Below, in pieces: positions 11,170-22,507 of a stretch of 64,000 nt of DNA. Source of the DNA: Takakia lepidozioides (lineage: Eukaryota; Streptophyta; Takakiopsida; Takakiales; Takakiaceae); assembly GCA_030704615.1 (NCBI GenBank), contig CM060734.1, positions 1,550,001 through 1,614,000 of the forward strand. The letters run 5' to 3'. The number at the start of each line of letters is the position of its first letter. Position 1 is the stretch's first letter. The notes beneath the pieces were generated by a model. It worked only from the letters and a program-made list of their open reading frames with translations. It had not been told where the DNA came from and searched no databases. The position numbers and the translations under genes are program-made.

Positions 11170-12870
11170 ATCGACGTAAACAGTCCCGGAATTTCCAACG
11201 TAGAGGTAATTCGGAGCGCTGCACGATGGAATTCCGGCGACGGATTTCCATCCTGCAGGTAATTCGGAGCGCAGCAGGATGGATATCCGGCGCCGAATTT
11301 CCATCCGCGGAGGAAGGGCGGCGGTGGAAATTTCCCTCACGCAGGTAATTCGGAAGCCCGCGGATGGAAATCCGGCGCCGAATTTCCATCTGCAGAGGTA
11401 GGGCGGCGCTGGAAATTTCCCTCACGCAGGTAATTCGGAAGCGCGCGGATGGAAATCCGGCGCCGAATTTCCATCCGCGGAGGTAGGCGGCGCTGGAAAT
11501 TTCCCTCACGCAGGTAATTCGGAAGCGCGCGGATGGAAATCCGGCGCCGAATTTCCATCCGCGCAGGTAGGGCAGTGCGCCAAATTTCCCTCACGCAGGT
11601 AATTCGGAAGCCCGCGGATGGAAATCCGGCGCCGAATTTCCATCCGCGGAGGTAGGGCGGCGCTGGAAATTTCCCTCACGCAGGTAATTCGGAAGCGCGT
11701 GGATGGAAATCCGGCGCCGAATTTCCATCCGCGGAGGTAGGGCGGCGCTGGAAATTTCCCTCACGCAGGTAATTCGGAAGCGCGCGGATGGAAATCCGGC
11801 GCCGAATTTCCATCCGCGCAGGTAGGGCGGTGCGCCAAATTTCCCTCAAGCAGGTAATTCGGCGCCGAATTTCCATCCGCGCAGGTAGGGCGGTGCGCCA
11901 AATTTCCCTCAAGCAGGTAATTCGGCGCCGAATTTCCATCCTGCAGGTAATTCGAATCCCGGATGAATGGAAATTCGGCGCCGAATTTCCATCCAGCAGG
12001 TAAGTGGAATCTCGGATGGATGGAGATTCGGCGCCGAATTTCCATTCATCCGGGATTCGAATTACCTGCAGGATGGAAATTCGGCGCCGAATCTCCATCC
12101 ATCCGGGATTCCACTTACCTGCTGGATGGAAATTCGGCGCCGAATCTCCATCCATCCGGGATTCCACTTACCTGCTGGATGGAAATTCGGCGCCGAATTT
12201 CCATCCGGGGGATGGTCTCTGTCGGAGAGGTGCCGCCTCTCCGCCACTCTGTTGGATATTCGGTGCCGAATTTCCGTCCCGGGGGTTGAAATATGACGGC
12301 CAGGTGCCGACCTCTCCCTTCTCCCCGACTGCATTGGAACGGCCCCGAATTGAAATTCGGCGCCGTTTTCCCATCTGTGGAGGTTTTTATGTCGGCCAGT
12401 TTTCGGTCTGACCCCCCGACAAGACTTCCTTTGGGGGGGCCCGGATGGAAATTCGGCGCCGAATCTCCGTCCAGGGGATGTTCTCTGTCGCACACTCGCC
12501 GGCCTCTGCGCCCGAGGCGACTTCATCCGGAAGTCCCCTGTTCGATATTCGGTGCCGAATTTCCGTCCGGGGGTTGAAATGTGACGGCCAAGTGCAGGCC
12601 ACTCCCCCCTCCCCGACTGCATCCGAACCGCCCCGGATGGAAATTCGGCGCCGTTTTTCCATCTGGGGATGTTTTTATGCCGTCCAGTTTTCGGCCTGAC
12701 CCCCCGACACGACTCCCTTTGGGGGGCCCGGATGGAAATTCGGCGCCGAATCTCCATCCAGGGGATGTTCTCTGTCGCACACACTCCGGCCTCTGCGCCC
12801 GAGGCGACTTCATCCGGGCTTCCTCTGTTGGATATTGGGTGCCGAATTTCCATTCGGGGGTAGTAATGTG
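11170..12870. repeat. GGCGCC-centred palindrome array between the divergent MULE1 genes
   Basis: About 20 or more copies of the palindrome GAAATTCGGCGCCGAATTTC (usually extended by GATG/CATC arms) occur. They sit in units of ~85-110 bp on the left part (11.2-11.95 kb, with AGGTAATTCGGAAGC and CTCACGC spacers) and in longer, more diverged units on the right (12.2-12.87 kb). Long minus-strand ORFs through this block are just repeat translation. A homologous array lies at 51835-53330 in MULE2. Located between two divergent genes, it could act as a shared regulatory region or protein-binding array. Confidence 0.9.
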
Positions 12871-13156
12871 ACGGCACGGTGCCGGCTTCTCCCCTTCAGC
12901 CGTCATCATCCGGACGGCCCCCCACTTTCTGACTGCATACCGTTGGCAGTTATTGCGCAAAGACGAGGGGCCGCATTCCGGAGACAAGGTTCATTAACAC
13001 TCTGACTGTGGATTTTTGAGATAGTTGGCTCCCTGGATTTGGATCAGGCTTCGTCGCTCGGACAAATCGGCATCGCATTCATTCCCATCGCTGCACCCCC
13101 TTCTACCAGGGAGCTTCCCCGCACGCCATCCTGGCAGTCTTGTGTGCACATCTCCC

Positions 13157-16100
13157 ATGGCGGAAAACCCGAGCGCTACAGTGTACTGCCCTCCTCACGA
13201 GCATAGAGCTTCATTTCCGTGCAGAGGGGACACTTGCCGGGTGATGGAGAAATATCTGTGCGTTCGATACCACCTGAAACCGGGGTCGGTTTTTTTGGAG
13301 GAGGAAAGGAAGGACTCAAACGGCCTTGTTGTCGAGAGTATTGTTGTGCTCCACGATGATTTCGGCGATGGCAGGGAATGGCGAGTTCCACCATCGGACA
13401 GCGTCATATACAGGGCTGTTGGGGACTTCATTTGCCCGCCAAATGCACCGTCTATCCTGGCGCCTTCCACGAAACAATCCGCGAATCAGAGAGTGGTACC
13501 TCAAAGAGAGAAGTCCGCAACGAAGTAAATCCAGAGCCGAACCCATCCATGAAGACGACCGAGAACCGGGTTGTTCACAACCTGTCCGACTCAGACGAGG
13601 TCATGGAAGTTCCGAGGTCGTCCTGGAGATCAGGCAAGTCCTCAATGGACGTCAGTGGAGGAGGGAGTCATATTCCCAGCACGAGCACCGCAGTTCGATC
13701 TATTCTAGAAATTTTGCGAGGGCTTCACCTGGAGGGACACCGGTCGGAGCTGGCCGGGCTGGACTACAGCAAGTTCGCAATTAAATCGGTTACATGCCTT
13801 CCCGCCGACGTCGACGGTAATATCTTCTTTGAGTTCCCTCCTCGGGCGGACTACTCGAGGGCGTCCGGAATGTTGACAGATATGGATAGAAAACATGACG
13901 GTCATCCTTGGTGCGTTACCAAAACCACCAGCATGAAGATGCTTGATGGTGTGCGGGTGCGCTACGTTGTTTGTGCGGGCGCGTTGCGGTGTTTCTCCCC
14001 AACTTGCTTCCACTTTAAATCCAGAGGTCACAGGAACGAGACCGATTGGACAGGCACAGCTCACCAACCATTTCGAGCTCAGGAGAAGGTTCCGAACTCC
14101 ACATTTAAGTGTGCGCATTGCAAAGAACCACCACACTGCATGTCTGTTTGTAATGCCAAGCAGTTCTATGTGTTGCACCGTTTCCCTGACCTCACCCGAG
14201 CTTGCATACACGTTGGTTCCCATTGTCACAAATTGGCGAGGGGGAACTCGCGGGAGGCTGCCCACGAAGCAGAGCAGCTCGTTCAGGAGGAGGTTAAGTT
14301 GAGACCGGGTGCCAAACCCAAACAGATACAGCTCCAAGCCGCCCATAAGATGGCATTGGCCAGAATTATGTCGGAAGACGGCTCCGATAGAGTTCCTCTC
14401 GACGAGAAGGAAATGGAGGCATTGCTGGAGTCGGTGTCCCACGTATGTTCACCGAATGTCCGAAACCACATTGTCTCATGCAAACAGAAAATTGGGCGTG
14501 GCTCGGATATGCACTCCATTCTGGAGGTGAAGCGACGATGTGGATATGACTACATTCATGGAAGTAGGTTTCCAGGACAAGGGACTGAGGCAGATCGTTG
14601 TTTCGTATTCAAAATGTCCACGTGTGGACCTGGCAGTGGCGTCGAACTGGTCGACAGGATGACGAGTGGGAACTTGTCAAACAGTTGGGTCATGTTCGAC
14701 CATATCAAGCGAATTACAAATCACCAGTGGGTGACAATGGGTGCACATGTCTACGACACCCACTGCAGGATGCTAATGACAATTGCTATTTGTGAGATGA
14801 AAGGAGAGGACACACAATCGGAGATGCTTCTTTGGCAGGGAATAAACGAACAGATGGCCAAGGCGGGATTGCCCCCTCCCAATTTCCGTGGTTTCATGGC
14901 GGACAACGCACAAGCAAATTGGGCTGCCATCCGAAGGGTGTACGGGCAAGACCCCAATGTTCCCATGGAAGGCAAGGAGAGATCTTGTGGGTTCCATTTT
15001 CTGCAGAGCCTTTCGCAGTACACAACCAGGCTCGTGGCGCCAGATTTCAGAGAGGAGCACCGTTCCATGTGCCTTGCGTGGAAGCGCGCTCCCACCTTGG
15101 ATGATGCAGAGACACAGTTTGCATGCATACGGGCTTGGTGGACATCGTCAGGTGCTGTAAGGAAATCAGACGAAGGAGCAATGGTCAGTTGGCTAGCATG
15201 GTGGCATTATCGTTTCCTCCAGTTCGACGACTATATGCGGGAGGTGAGTTGCACGAATTCGCGTCCCGTTGGATATTATTCTTGGCCATATTTGTAACTT
15301 GCTTGTAACCTGAACATGTGCTTGTGCAGGAAATGTGTCTCGACTCCGACACCGACATGCCCACGACAAACATGGCCGAATCAGTGCATTCTTCCTGGCG
15401 TGCCTCCTCTGCGGCGCATCTGGTGGACATCCTCACTGCCACAACGGAGGACATTGTGAGGTCAATTATGCAGCAATGCAGGTACAACGAGTTCTTGAAA
15501 GGGAAACAGTGGGGCTTGGGGCCGGACAGGCAGGAAATGCTGATGCGGACTGCCTCCAGATCGAAGAATCCTCGGAAGTGGGCGGCGGCCTTGCGAGAGG
15601 GCCTTCGGGACACGCCATTGCTGCGAAGAGGCCAACATTTGGAAGGAGATGTTCATACCCGTCCAGTGAGACGAAGACTTGACGAGGCACCTGGCGGAGA
15701 AGAGGATTCATGGCGAGCTGACAAGAATATTCGCACGCTCCCTCGTGGTCCGGTGATGTTGTCCGAGGAGGTCTCGTCGAGCACCGGAAGTCCTGCACGT
15801 TCAAGATCGCCATCTCCTTTGAGCACAGGGCGCGTGCCCCGACAACATAACGAGCCATCTGTAGTAAAGCAATACAACATTCCCATTGTGGAGACAAGAG
15901 TGTCGGAGTCACAGTGGAGAATTGCGAGGACATTGCCGGCATTTCGAGGGAAGTGTTGCGCCATCCGGGTGGATACGAGAGCACGCTGTGGTGAGATGAT
16001 TCGGAGGAACCCACACGGTGCTGTACCTGCACCTTGTTTCAGCGGCAGATTTTTGACTCCCACATTTGCTCACGCCACAACGCAGACATTTTGGTTCTGT

Positions 16101-16748
16101 AGGCACGACATAATGACCTGTGTATTTGGCAAGCCCAAGTACGGGATTCAGGGAATGCCGGAGCCTCCGGGCGTCTGGCCTGTTGCACCGGGTTGCAGCC
16201 TCTCTCAGAATGAGGCGGATGCTCTATCTGCAACAGGATTTCGAATGGTGCAACGCACAGACATCCCGGCCCACGCATTTCCGGTTCCTCAGACCCAGCC
16301 ATTGCAGACTGCTCGGTCCAGTAGAGACGGATTGGACAATTCTGCACATCCCACAATGCGATTCGGAAGAGTGAAGAGACGACACCCTCCCAACAAGTTG
16401 AATGAGACTCGGATTGCCAATGCTCTTGGGATGGCTTGCACTATTCAGAGCTCCGTGGACGTACCCCCACCCGGCCTTGGGCGTGTGTATCGGATGGCAA
16501 CGGCCGGCTCGGCTGTACGCGACGATGTATACACAATTACGATTGGAGTGGAGCCGACTTGCAACTGTACGGACTTCTCGTTGATGGAAGCAAAGAAGGG
16601 TTCGAAGTATTATCCGTGCAAGCATCTGTATTACATTTACCTGAAGAGGTTGAGGATGAACGTGACTATTGATGACTTTATTCATGCACCGGCGTTGAGC
16701 GTGAACGAGCTGCACAAACTCCTCCTTAGGGATTCCAGAAATCATTGA
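13157..16748 (+). CDS. MULE transposase with SWIM zinc finger (MULE1)
   Basis: The start chosen is the ATG at 13157. Exon 1 runs to 15243 and exon 2 from 15330 to the TGA at 16748, with an 86-bp GT-AG intron that keeps the frame (DYMRE/EMCLDS). Catalytic core: first Asp in AHVYDTHCR (near 14750), second Asp in GFMADNAQANW (near 14905), followed by the CGFHFLQSL C/H motif (near 14990), and Glu in TTNMAESVHSSW (near 15370). A SWIM finger follows (CNC...YPCKH, about 16562-16625). These are the hallmarks of Mutator-like/FAR1-type transposases. A single missing base near 13497, judged against MULE2 (GTGG-TACC versus GTGGCTACC), breaks the frame between the N-terminal segment and the rest. Confidence 0.9.
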
Positions 16749-16889
16749 TGGGGCAAACGGAATCCTCCATATGGATATTTTCAAATGCATTTTGCTGTAT
16801 CAGACTTTTTTTTGCAGTGTAATGAAATGCACCCCAAAACTCCTGGAATGAGGCAATATTCCATTCAAACTGAGATCCAACAGAAGCAG

Positions 16890-17285
16890 TTGTGGGGCCA
16901 TTTCTGGAAAAATGGCGCCGAATTTCTCTTTTTGGGGCCGAAAACTCGCTAAGTCCCAACATGCACTGGTACCTGTGTTTGGGAAAATGGCGCCGAATTT
17001 CTCTTTTTGGGGCCGAAAACTGGCTAAGTCCCAACATGCACTGGTACCGTGTCTGGAAAAATGGCGCCGAATTTCTCTTTTTTGGGCCGAAAACTGGCTA
17101 AGTCCGAACATGCACTGGAAAAATGGCGCCGAATTACCTGTCATGAGGGGACCTATAGCCGCGGAATTCGGCACCATTTTTCGCCAGAGAGACCTATTGC
17201 CGCGAAATACGTCGCCATTTTTTCAGGTTACGGACCCTATTACCGCGAAATTCGGCGCCATATTTGCACATGTCGCTGGGAATTG
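16890..17285. repeat. MULE1 right subterminal repeats
   Basis: Three to four ~72-bp units carry AAAATGGCGCCGAATTTC, GGGGCCGAAAAC and GCTAAGTCCC. They are followed by three ~55-bp units of the form GACCTATTGCCGCGAAATTCGGCGCC. The vocabulary is shared with the intronic array of gene A. The mirrored block is at 47500-47800 in MULE2. Confidence 0.85.
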
Positions 17286-17444
17286 GCATGAGCGGAAGAC
17301 GAAATATCATGAGCACAACTGTCAAAAGTGCAATTTTCCCTTCAAGGGGCCGAATAATATATTTGTTTTTTCTGACACATTGCATTAAATTATTGTTTTT
17401 TATTTTCGAAATTTGTACTTCTGCTCATGAAAACCGATTGTGTT

Positions 17445-17497
17445 ACTACTCTGCTCATGCCGCTCATGCCGCTCATGCTCATGAAATAGCAAACCTC
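17445..17497 (-). repeat. MULE1 right terminal inverted repeat
   Basis: Read inward from 17497 it begins GAGGTTTGCTATTTCATGAG and continues with ATGAGC/GGC iterations. It is nearly identical to MULE2's left end (47279-47335). Confidence 0.88.
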
Positions 17498-17506
17498 GGT
17501 GGTACG
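17498..17506. repeat. Target-site duplication of MULE1 (right copy)
   Basis: GGTGGTACG, identical to 4214-4222, abuts the right terminal repeat. Codons AGG TGG TAC GCA continue the host frame. Confidence 0.93.
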
Positions 17507-17636
17507 CATGGATGGAGGTAATCTCAGAGCAACACGCCGACGATGCGAAATGGCACTACCGTGCAAATGCGAAAATAATGGATGTGAGGAGTTCGGATCT
17601 TGGACTCATACGACGAGCAATGAACAGAATGAATGT
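17498..17636 (+). pseudogene. Gene A paralogue, continuation right of MULE1
   Basis: The frame interrupted at 4222 resumes here as RWYAWMEVI and runs through WHYRANAKI to a GTGAGT donor at 17637. The matching segment of gene A (LLAWMEHIAQAHP...WHFAVDC) ends at its own GTAAGC donor at the homologous place. This confirms both the paralogy and the conserved intron position. Confidence 0.85.
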
Positions 17637-18188
17637 GTGAGTATTCCTTTACATCTCTGCTCACACGAGCGTACCTTTCATTTCACCCTGAGCATGGGCG
17701 ATCCTGCACCTATCGTATCCACACCTCTCCAAACGTGGTTATAGTCGGCAATGATTAGTGCACATTATGGACATGCATACTGCAGAGACAATAATGCCCA
17801 TGCACGACAATGGGGTGTAGTCGGGACCGACTACAACTCCCTATGCACAAGTTGGGCGATATTGGGGATATAGTCGGTGTCGACTACCACTGTGTTAACC
17901 TTTTACGAACCTCGTTTGCTTTACACTGAATGTGGAGGGCAGAAGTAGACGTGCTTTATGTTTATTGTTTCCTTCTTGTTTTAATTCTCTATTGATTCCA
18001 GCACGGTGTATTAGTCGGTCCCGACAGCAGCACTCACTCGGAGGGATACCAAGTGATCTACCGAAAATGAAATAGATGAATTAACGTTTAATGGTTAGCT
18101 TATAGTCGGAGCCGACTATATACGATTGGATGCTTATTGTTCACATAGTCGTTGCTGACTAAGTCCCTTGGCACTGTTCATTGCACAG
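17637..18188. repeat. Intron of the interrupted paralogue, with TAGTCGG hairpin motifs
   Basis: The GT donor at 17637 and the GCACAG acceptor ending 18188 bound a ~550-bp intron. Between 17815 and 18165 it has about five copies of the TAGTCGG-N-CCGACTA palindrome also found at 2258-2710. No coding sequence is seen. Confidence 0.7.
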
Positions 18189-18480
18189 CGCGACAGATCA
18201 CGGAAATATGTCATCGGAACTCCCGCACAAGCTCTTCTACTTCCAGAAATGCGCTACAACTCCTATGGAGCAGTACCAATCTGCACTCCCACCAGATGTT
18301 TACGAAAAGTGTTTAAACAAGCGGGATGGGAATTGGATGACGATGCCGCAAGACGCTCTCATAGAGTACATGGGCCAGGAGGGATTTCGGAGAATCAGAA
18401 ACGCATGCTTGGATGCCCATGCGCATTTGCCTGCCACTGCAGAAAACACAGATCTCATAAGGACAGCCATCTGTGGTTGG
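18189..18480 (+). pseudogene. Gene A paralogue, next exon, truncated
   Basis: Reading ATDHGNMSSELPHKLF and then MPQDALIEYMGQEGF, this exon aligns with gene A exon 3 (TENAFIATNLSHMLF ... LSVDAMVDYIF). No donor is seen at the expected place. Homology ends near 18400-18480, where a minus-strand ORF of another origin begins, so the 3' half of the paralogue, including any methyltransferase part, is missing here. Confidence 0.75.
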
Positions 18481-18489
18481 TTCCCTCCT

Positions 18490-19345
18490 TCTGGCTGTTG
18501 ATTCTCCCCTTCTCTCTGCAGTGTGGAATCAGCCGTCGAGTTGAAGATGTCCTCTGCTGCTGCACTTGTGGTTGCTTCGTTGATCCGGGCTCTCTTTGCA
18601 AGTCCGCCCTCTTCTCCTTCTTGACCTGCTGCCGTGTCACTTTCTTCTTCCTCCATCGTTTCTACCCGCTGCATAATTCCCAACGTCGTTTGCTCTTCGA
18701 GTGTCAGGTGTACAGTGTGTCGAATCATTTGGAGTAACAAGGGAGTAGCCATGGTAATAGTCACTTCCTTCTTCTTCTTTGTCAACCGGGACAATTCTTG
18801 GGTTAACTTCTTCAATCAGAAGCTTGCCCAATTCACGATTTGCCCATTGAGGCAAATCAACACTTGATCGATTAGCTCCTTGGTGCAGTAGTTGTGGTTT
18901 TGCCTGAGGCAAAGCAACGTGCTAAGTATCGGGGCTATCTTCCTAAAGCCGGGGTTTTTGCTGTGACTGCATGTGTAGCCCTGATTGGCTTGGTTGAGAT
19001 TCTCAAACAAGTCCGCAAGTACAAACCTTGGAGGTTTGCCGCTGTGCGCCGGTACGTCCAGACTGGAAAGGTGAAACACTTCCGCCAAGTACTTCTCCGT
19101 CAATAGAATCTGTGTGTCGCGGACATTTGTGCTTCGAGTGCTCGTGTTGTAATTCTCCAAGAACTCCCTGCACAGCTCGTCATGCTTAAGGTTCCAGTCC
19201 AGCGTGGTGATGAAGTATCGCAAGCCAAGACTATCCAACATCTCATGTGTCTCTGTGTCTTGCTCGATCTTCCGCAACACCAGGCTGATTTTGAAATTCA
19301 CTTGCGCATAAGAACTTGGTGCCTTCCGCTTGGTGCCTGCCATTT
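18490..19345 (-). pseudogene. Retroelement-like accessory ORF
   Basis: A start at 19345 (MAGTKRKAPSS) opens a frame that runs to a TGA at 18816 and continues in the same frame to about 18490. It contains a globular part (LRYFITTLDW, NVRDTQILLTEKYLAEVF), then a Lys-rich and finally an acidic, Gln-rich tail. The DTQILLT block and its spacing recall the plant retrotransposon ORFs often annotated as putative plant transposon protein, but I cannot fix the family. It may belong to the gypsy element just upstream on the same strand. Confidence 0.45.
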
Positions 19346-19440
19346 CCCTTAGTTTTGCTGTTGCTGTAAGGAGGAGCACCAATTCCTGTATCACAAGCAG
19401 TATGAAGCACACTGGAAGTTGTGTAGACAACAATTTCCAG

Positions 19441-20300
19441 TTTGCGGAAGAGAAGGTGAGGAGTTCGTTTCTGGGTTTAAGTAGGGGTTCTCCTCTGTAA
19501 GCTTCTTCTCTAACTTCTCTCGAGGTTCTCGTGGAGGTAATTCTGTCCTACTGTCTGCCTAGGTTTAAAGCGCAGTTAGCTTTAATTGTTGGGCCCAGGC
19601 TCACCAAGAAGCATTTAGCTTCTGGTAACGGTTTTGAGTAAACTTCATCCCTTTTCTGGATGTGCCTGATTTTCTTCCGTTGGTGTTTTCTTCGTGGTTT
19701 GTCTTGGATCGAACTGATGGTTGTTGATGATTGTCCGGTTTCGGTCAGTTTATGTTCATCCATCTTGGATGTGTTCATCCATTCTGGTATGTGGTCTGTT
19801 TTTAGATGGGCGGCGTGTGCGCAGTACTTGCAACTTGGTTTAATGGCTTTGCCCTTATCATCCGCTGTATTTTGGCAATCCGTTGGATTGCGCCGTCGTT
19901 CTTCCTCCGTGTTATGATCGATGCCAGATGGTTAGTGGTGTATGATTACCACGGTCGGTGGGGTAATCAGATTACCGTAATTTGGAGCGTATATCTCGGA
20001 GTTTAACACAAGCAGTGACTCGTTGGCTGCTTCATATTCGTTCACGGTTCTGTAGGGCATATGTGTTGGCCACGGTTCACCGTACGGTATACGGGGTGGT
20101 AATGTTGTCCTCCAGATGAATGGTGGTCTAGCCGTAGTGGTGCCCTGAATTCGTATTGCCACCTGTCTTAGTACATGCCGATTCACCGTGTCGTGATGAA
20201 TGTAGTATGCACTGGCGGTTTCACGCTCCTCATTTGCAGTTTGATCATCCTCGTTGGCGTATAAGTCATGTATAAGGGCTTTGTCATGTATTCCTTGGTA
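19441..20300. other. No recognisable gene
   Basis: Pyrimidine-rich sequence and small ORFs without known domains. It probably includes the 3' end of the decayed gypsy element and the leader of the minus-strand ORF to the left. Confidence 0.4.
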
Positions 20301-20319
20301 GCCTTTTAACTTGTTAATA

Positions 20320-21000
20320 TTAATTCATCCCACGAATTCTTGTTCCAAGGTCTGCAAATCAACAATTCCATTGTCATGTACCTTTTTGATTTGAAATGGT
20401 CCCATCCATGGCATTTTCAAGTTTCCGCCCAGTTTGATCTTCTTGATTTTTGGTAACCATAAAACAATGTCCCCGTCCTGGAAAGATTTTTCTTTCCCTT
20501 TGGATATTCTTTTTCTTCGTTGTTCTTGAATTCGTGCCATGTTATCTGCGGCGTCTGCCTGAACTTCTTCCAGATGAAATAACTCATATTCCCTGACTCG
20601 TAGAGATTCCTCTAAACCCCATCGTTCATGTGTTCCGGTTCGTAGTGTGGGTATCATATATTCAATGGGTAATAGTGCCTCTGCTCCATACACCAATTGA
20701 AATGGTGTATGTTTCCTGGTCATCTTGTATGATGTCCTGAATGCCCATAGTGTTGTGTTCATTTTGGTGTCCCAATCTATACGATTGGCATTTACTATCT
20801 TGGTTAAGATAGTGCATAATATTTTGTTGGTAGATTCGGCCTGGCCATTTCCTTGGGGATAGTAAGCAGTATATGTGATCCTTGATCACTGACGAATTCC
20901 AGTGGGTCACCAAATCATGTGATGATGTTTTCATATAAGAATTTGTCTGTCGATCTGGCAGTGTTGTCTCTTAGTGCCTTGGCCTCTACCCATTTGGTAG
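20320..21000 (-). pseudogene. Gypsy integrase remnant
   Basis: The core reads TKWVEAKAL, then VSDQGSH (second Asp), then YYPQGNGQAES (Glu). The stretch normally lying between DQGSH and YYPQG is deleted and an in-frame stop precedes FGDPLEF. The downstream ORF 20762-20325 carries WAFRTSYKM, HTPFQLVYG and GPFQIKKV, typical of the gypsy integrase C-terminal region. The zinc-binding N-terminus is missing. An acidic ORF at 21200-21006 lies where the RNase H-integrase linker should be. Confidence 0.85.
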
Positions 21001-21249
21001 TGTAGTTAGTGGTTGTGAGGATCTATTGGTTCTGTGTGTACCTTGCTGGAGGACCCATTAAACCTATTATGTTTAATAGGTCCTTCAGGTTTAATAGGTC
21101 CTTCATCAAGAGGTTCATCTTCATCTGATGAGTCCTCTTCTTCATCAGTATCATCCATGAGTTTAAGAGCATCTGGAAGGTCATAGTCTCCTTGAAACAC
21201 TCCCAGAGCGTCTAGAGGATCTGTCTCTTCATCTTGTGCTTATGGTCGA

Positions 21250-22500
21250 ACAGCAAATAGAAATGCGTCGGGAAGTTGATCTTCTACCCCCGTGGCTGGT
21301 TCTCCTGTAGTAATCCTTGACAGATGATCTGCTGTAACATGTAATCTTCCTTGTTTATGAACAACTTCAAAATCATACTCATGAAGAAGTAATAGCCATC
21401 AAGCAACCCTGCCACTAGCTAGTGGTCGATTTGCTAAATGAACTAGAGCCTGATGATCAACAATAAACTTAAAGCGATTGCCAAGTAAATAATGCCGAAA
21501 CTTTTGAACAGCATAAATCATTGCCAATGCTTCCTTTTCTGTGGTGTTATAGTTCTTCTCGGCTGCTGTCAACAATTTGCTTGCATAATAGATTGGTGAA
21601 TCTATTGTGCCCGTCACATTCTGAGCTAGAATTGCCCCCAAAGCAATGTCTGATGCATCACTGTGTACATGTATGAAATGTCACTCCCATCTTGGATTTA
21701 TCAGAATTGGTGCTCCTGTGAGTGCCATTTTTAGTGAATCAAATGATTCCTGGCAAGCTGGAGACCATCGGTATTCGGCATCTTGTTTCAGCAGTCTATA
21801 GACTGATGCCGCTTTGTGAGCATATTTGTCCATGTACCTTCTGTAATAGCTTGTCTGTCCCAGAAATCTTTTGAGTTTCTTGGGATTTTCTAGTGGTGGT
21901 ATTTTATGGATAACCTCCACTTTCTTTGGATCCACCAGAATTCCCTGTTGGCACACAATGTGTCCCAACAATAATCCTGAATTCACACAAAATGTACATT
22001 TTTCCGGATTGAGACTTACTCCATTGTTTCTGCAGGCTTGTAGGCAAAGTCTTAACTATGCCAAGTGTTTGGATTTCTGTCCGAAGACACTGAAATCATC
22101 CAAAAATACCTGCATAAAATCGTTGAGATAATTCTTGAATATCTCAGATATTGCTCGCTGAAACGTGGCTGGTGCATTGCAAAGTCCAAATGACATGACT
22201 TTGTAAGCATAGGCTCCCCATTCAGTGATGAGTGCGGTCTTTTCTTGGTCTTCTTCCGCCATCTGCACCTGGTTGTACCCACTGAACCCATCCATAAATG
22301 AGTACATCTCATGTCCTGCACTGTGTCCAATACTATTATAGTGAAGGGTAGTGGAAATGGGTCTTTCTTGGTTCCTGCGTTTAGCTTGCGGTAGTCCACA
22401 CATACTCGTAATTTTTCATTTTTCTTGGGTACTATCACAATGGGTGATAACCATTGTGGTGTCTCTACTGGGTATATGAATCCTGCATCCAGTAATTTCT
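21250..22500 (-). pseudogene. Gypsy reverse transcriptase and RNase H remnant
   Basis: Visible blocks are WLSPIVIVPKKN, LRVCVDYRKLN, FMDGFSGYNQVQM, SFGLCNAPATFQ, the catalytic VFLDDFSVF, the connection GHIVCQQGILVDPKKVEVI and RNase H (YYASKLLTAAEKNY, EKEALAMIYAVQKFRHYLLG, ending ADHLSR). A frameshift near 22330 splits the polymerase domain and another near 22000 precedes the connection. The Asp pair of the active site is present, but the ORF is broken. Confidence 0.9.
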
Positions 22501-22507
22501 TGATTTA

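Larger units (their letters stand above)
4223..17497 (+). mobile_element. MULE1: 13.3-kb Mutator-like element with methyltransferase-like cargo
   Basis: The element is bounded by inverted ends (GGGGGCTGCTATTTCATGAG on the left, GAGGTTTGCTATTTCATGAG read inward from the right) and flanked by a perfect 9-bp duplication. Inside are, left to right: gene A on the minus strand (4444-10875), a palindromic array (about 11170-12870), the SWIM-type MULE transposase on the plus strand (13157-16748) and a right subterminal repeat block (16890-17285). It sits in an exon of a gene A paralogue. The transposase has one likely 1-bp deletion, so this copy may not be autonomous. Boundaries are supported by the duplication, the terminal repeats and restoration of the host frame. 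Confidence 0.92.

Noticed and set aside
12062-12877. Long minus-strand ORF of 271 codons
   Set aside because: It is a translation of the palindromic tandem array (repeating RRRISI/GNSAPNFHP), with matching ORFs on the other strand, so it is not a gene.
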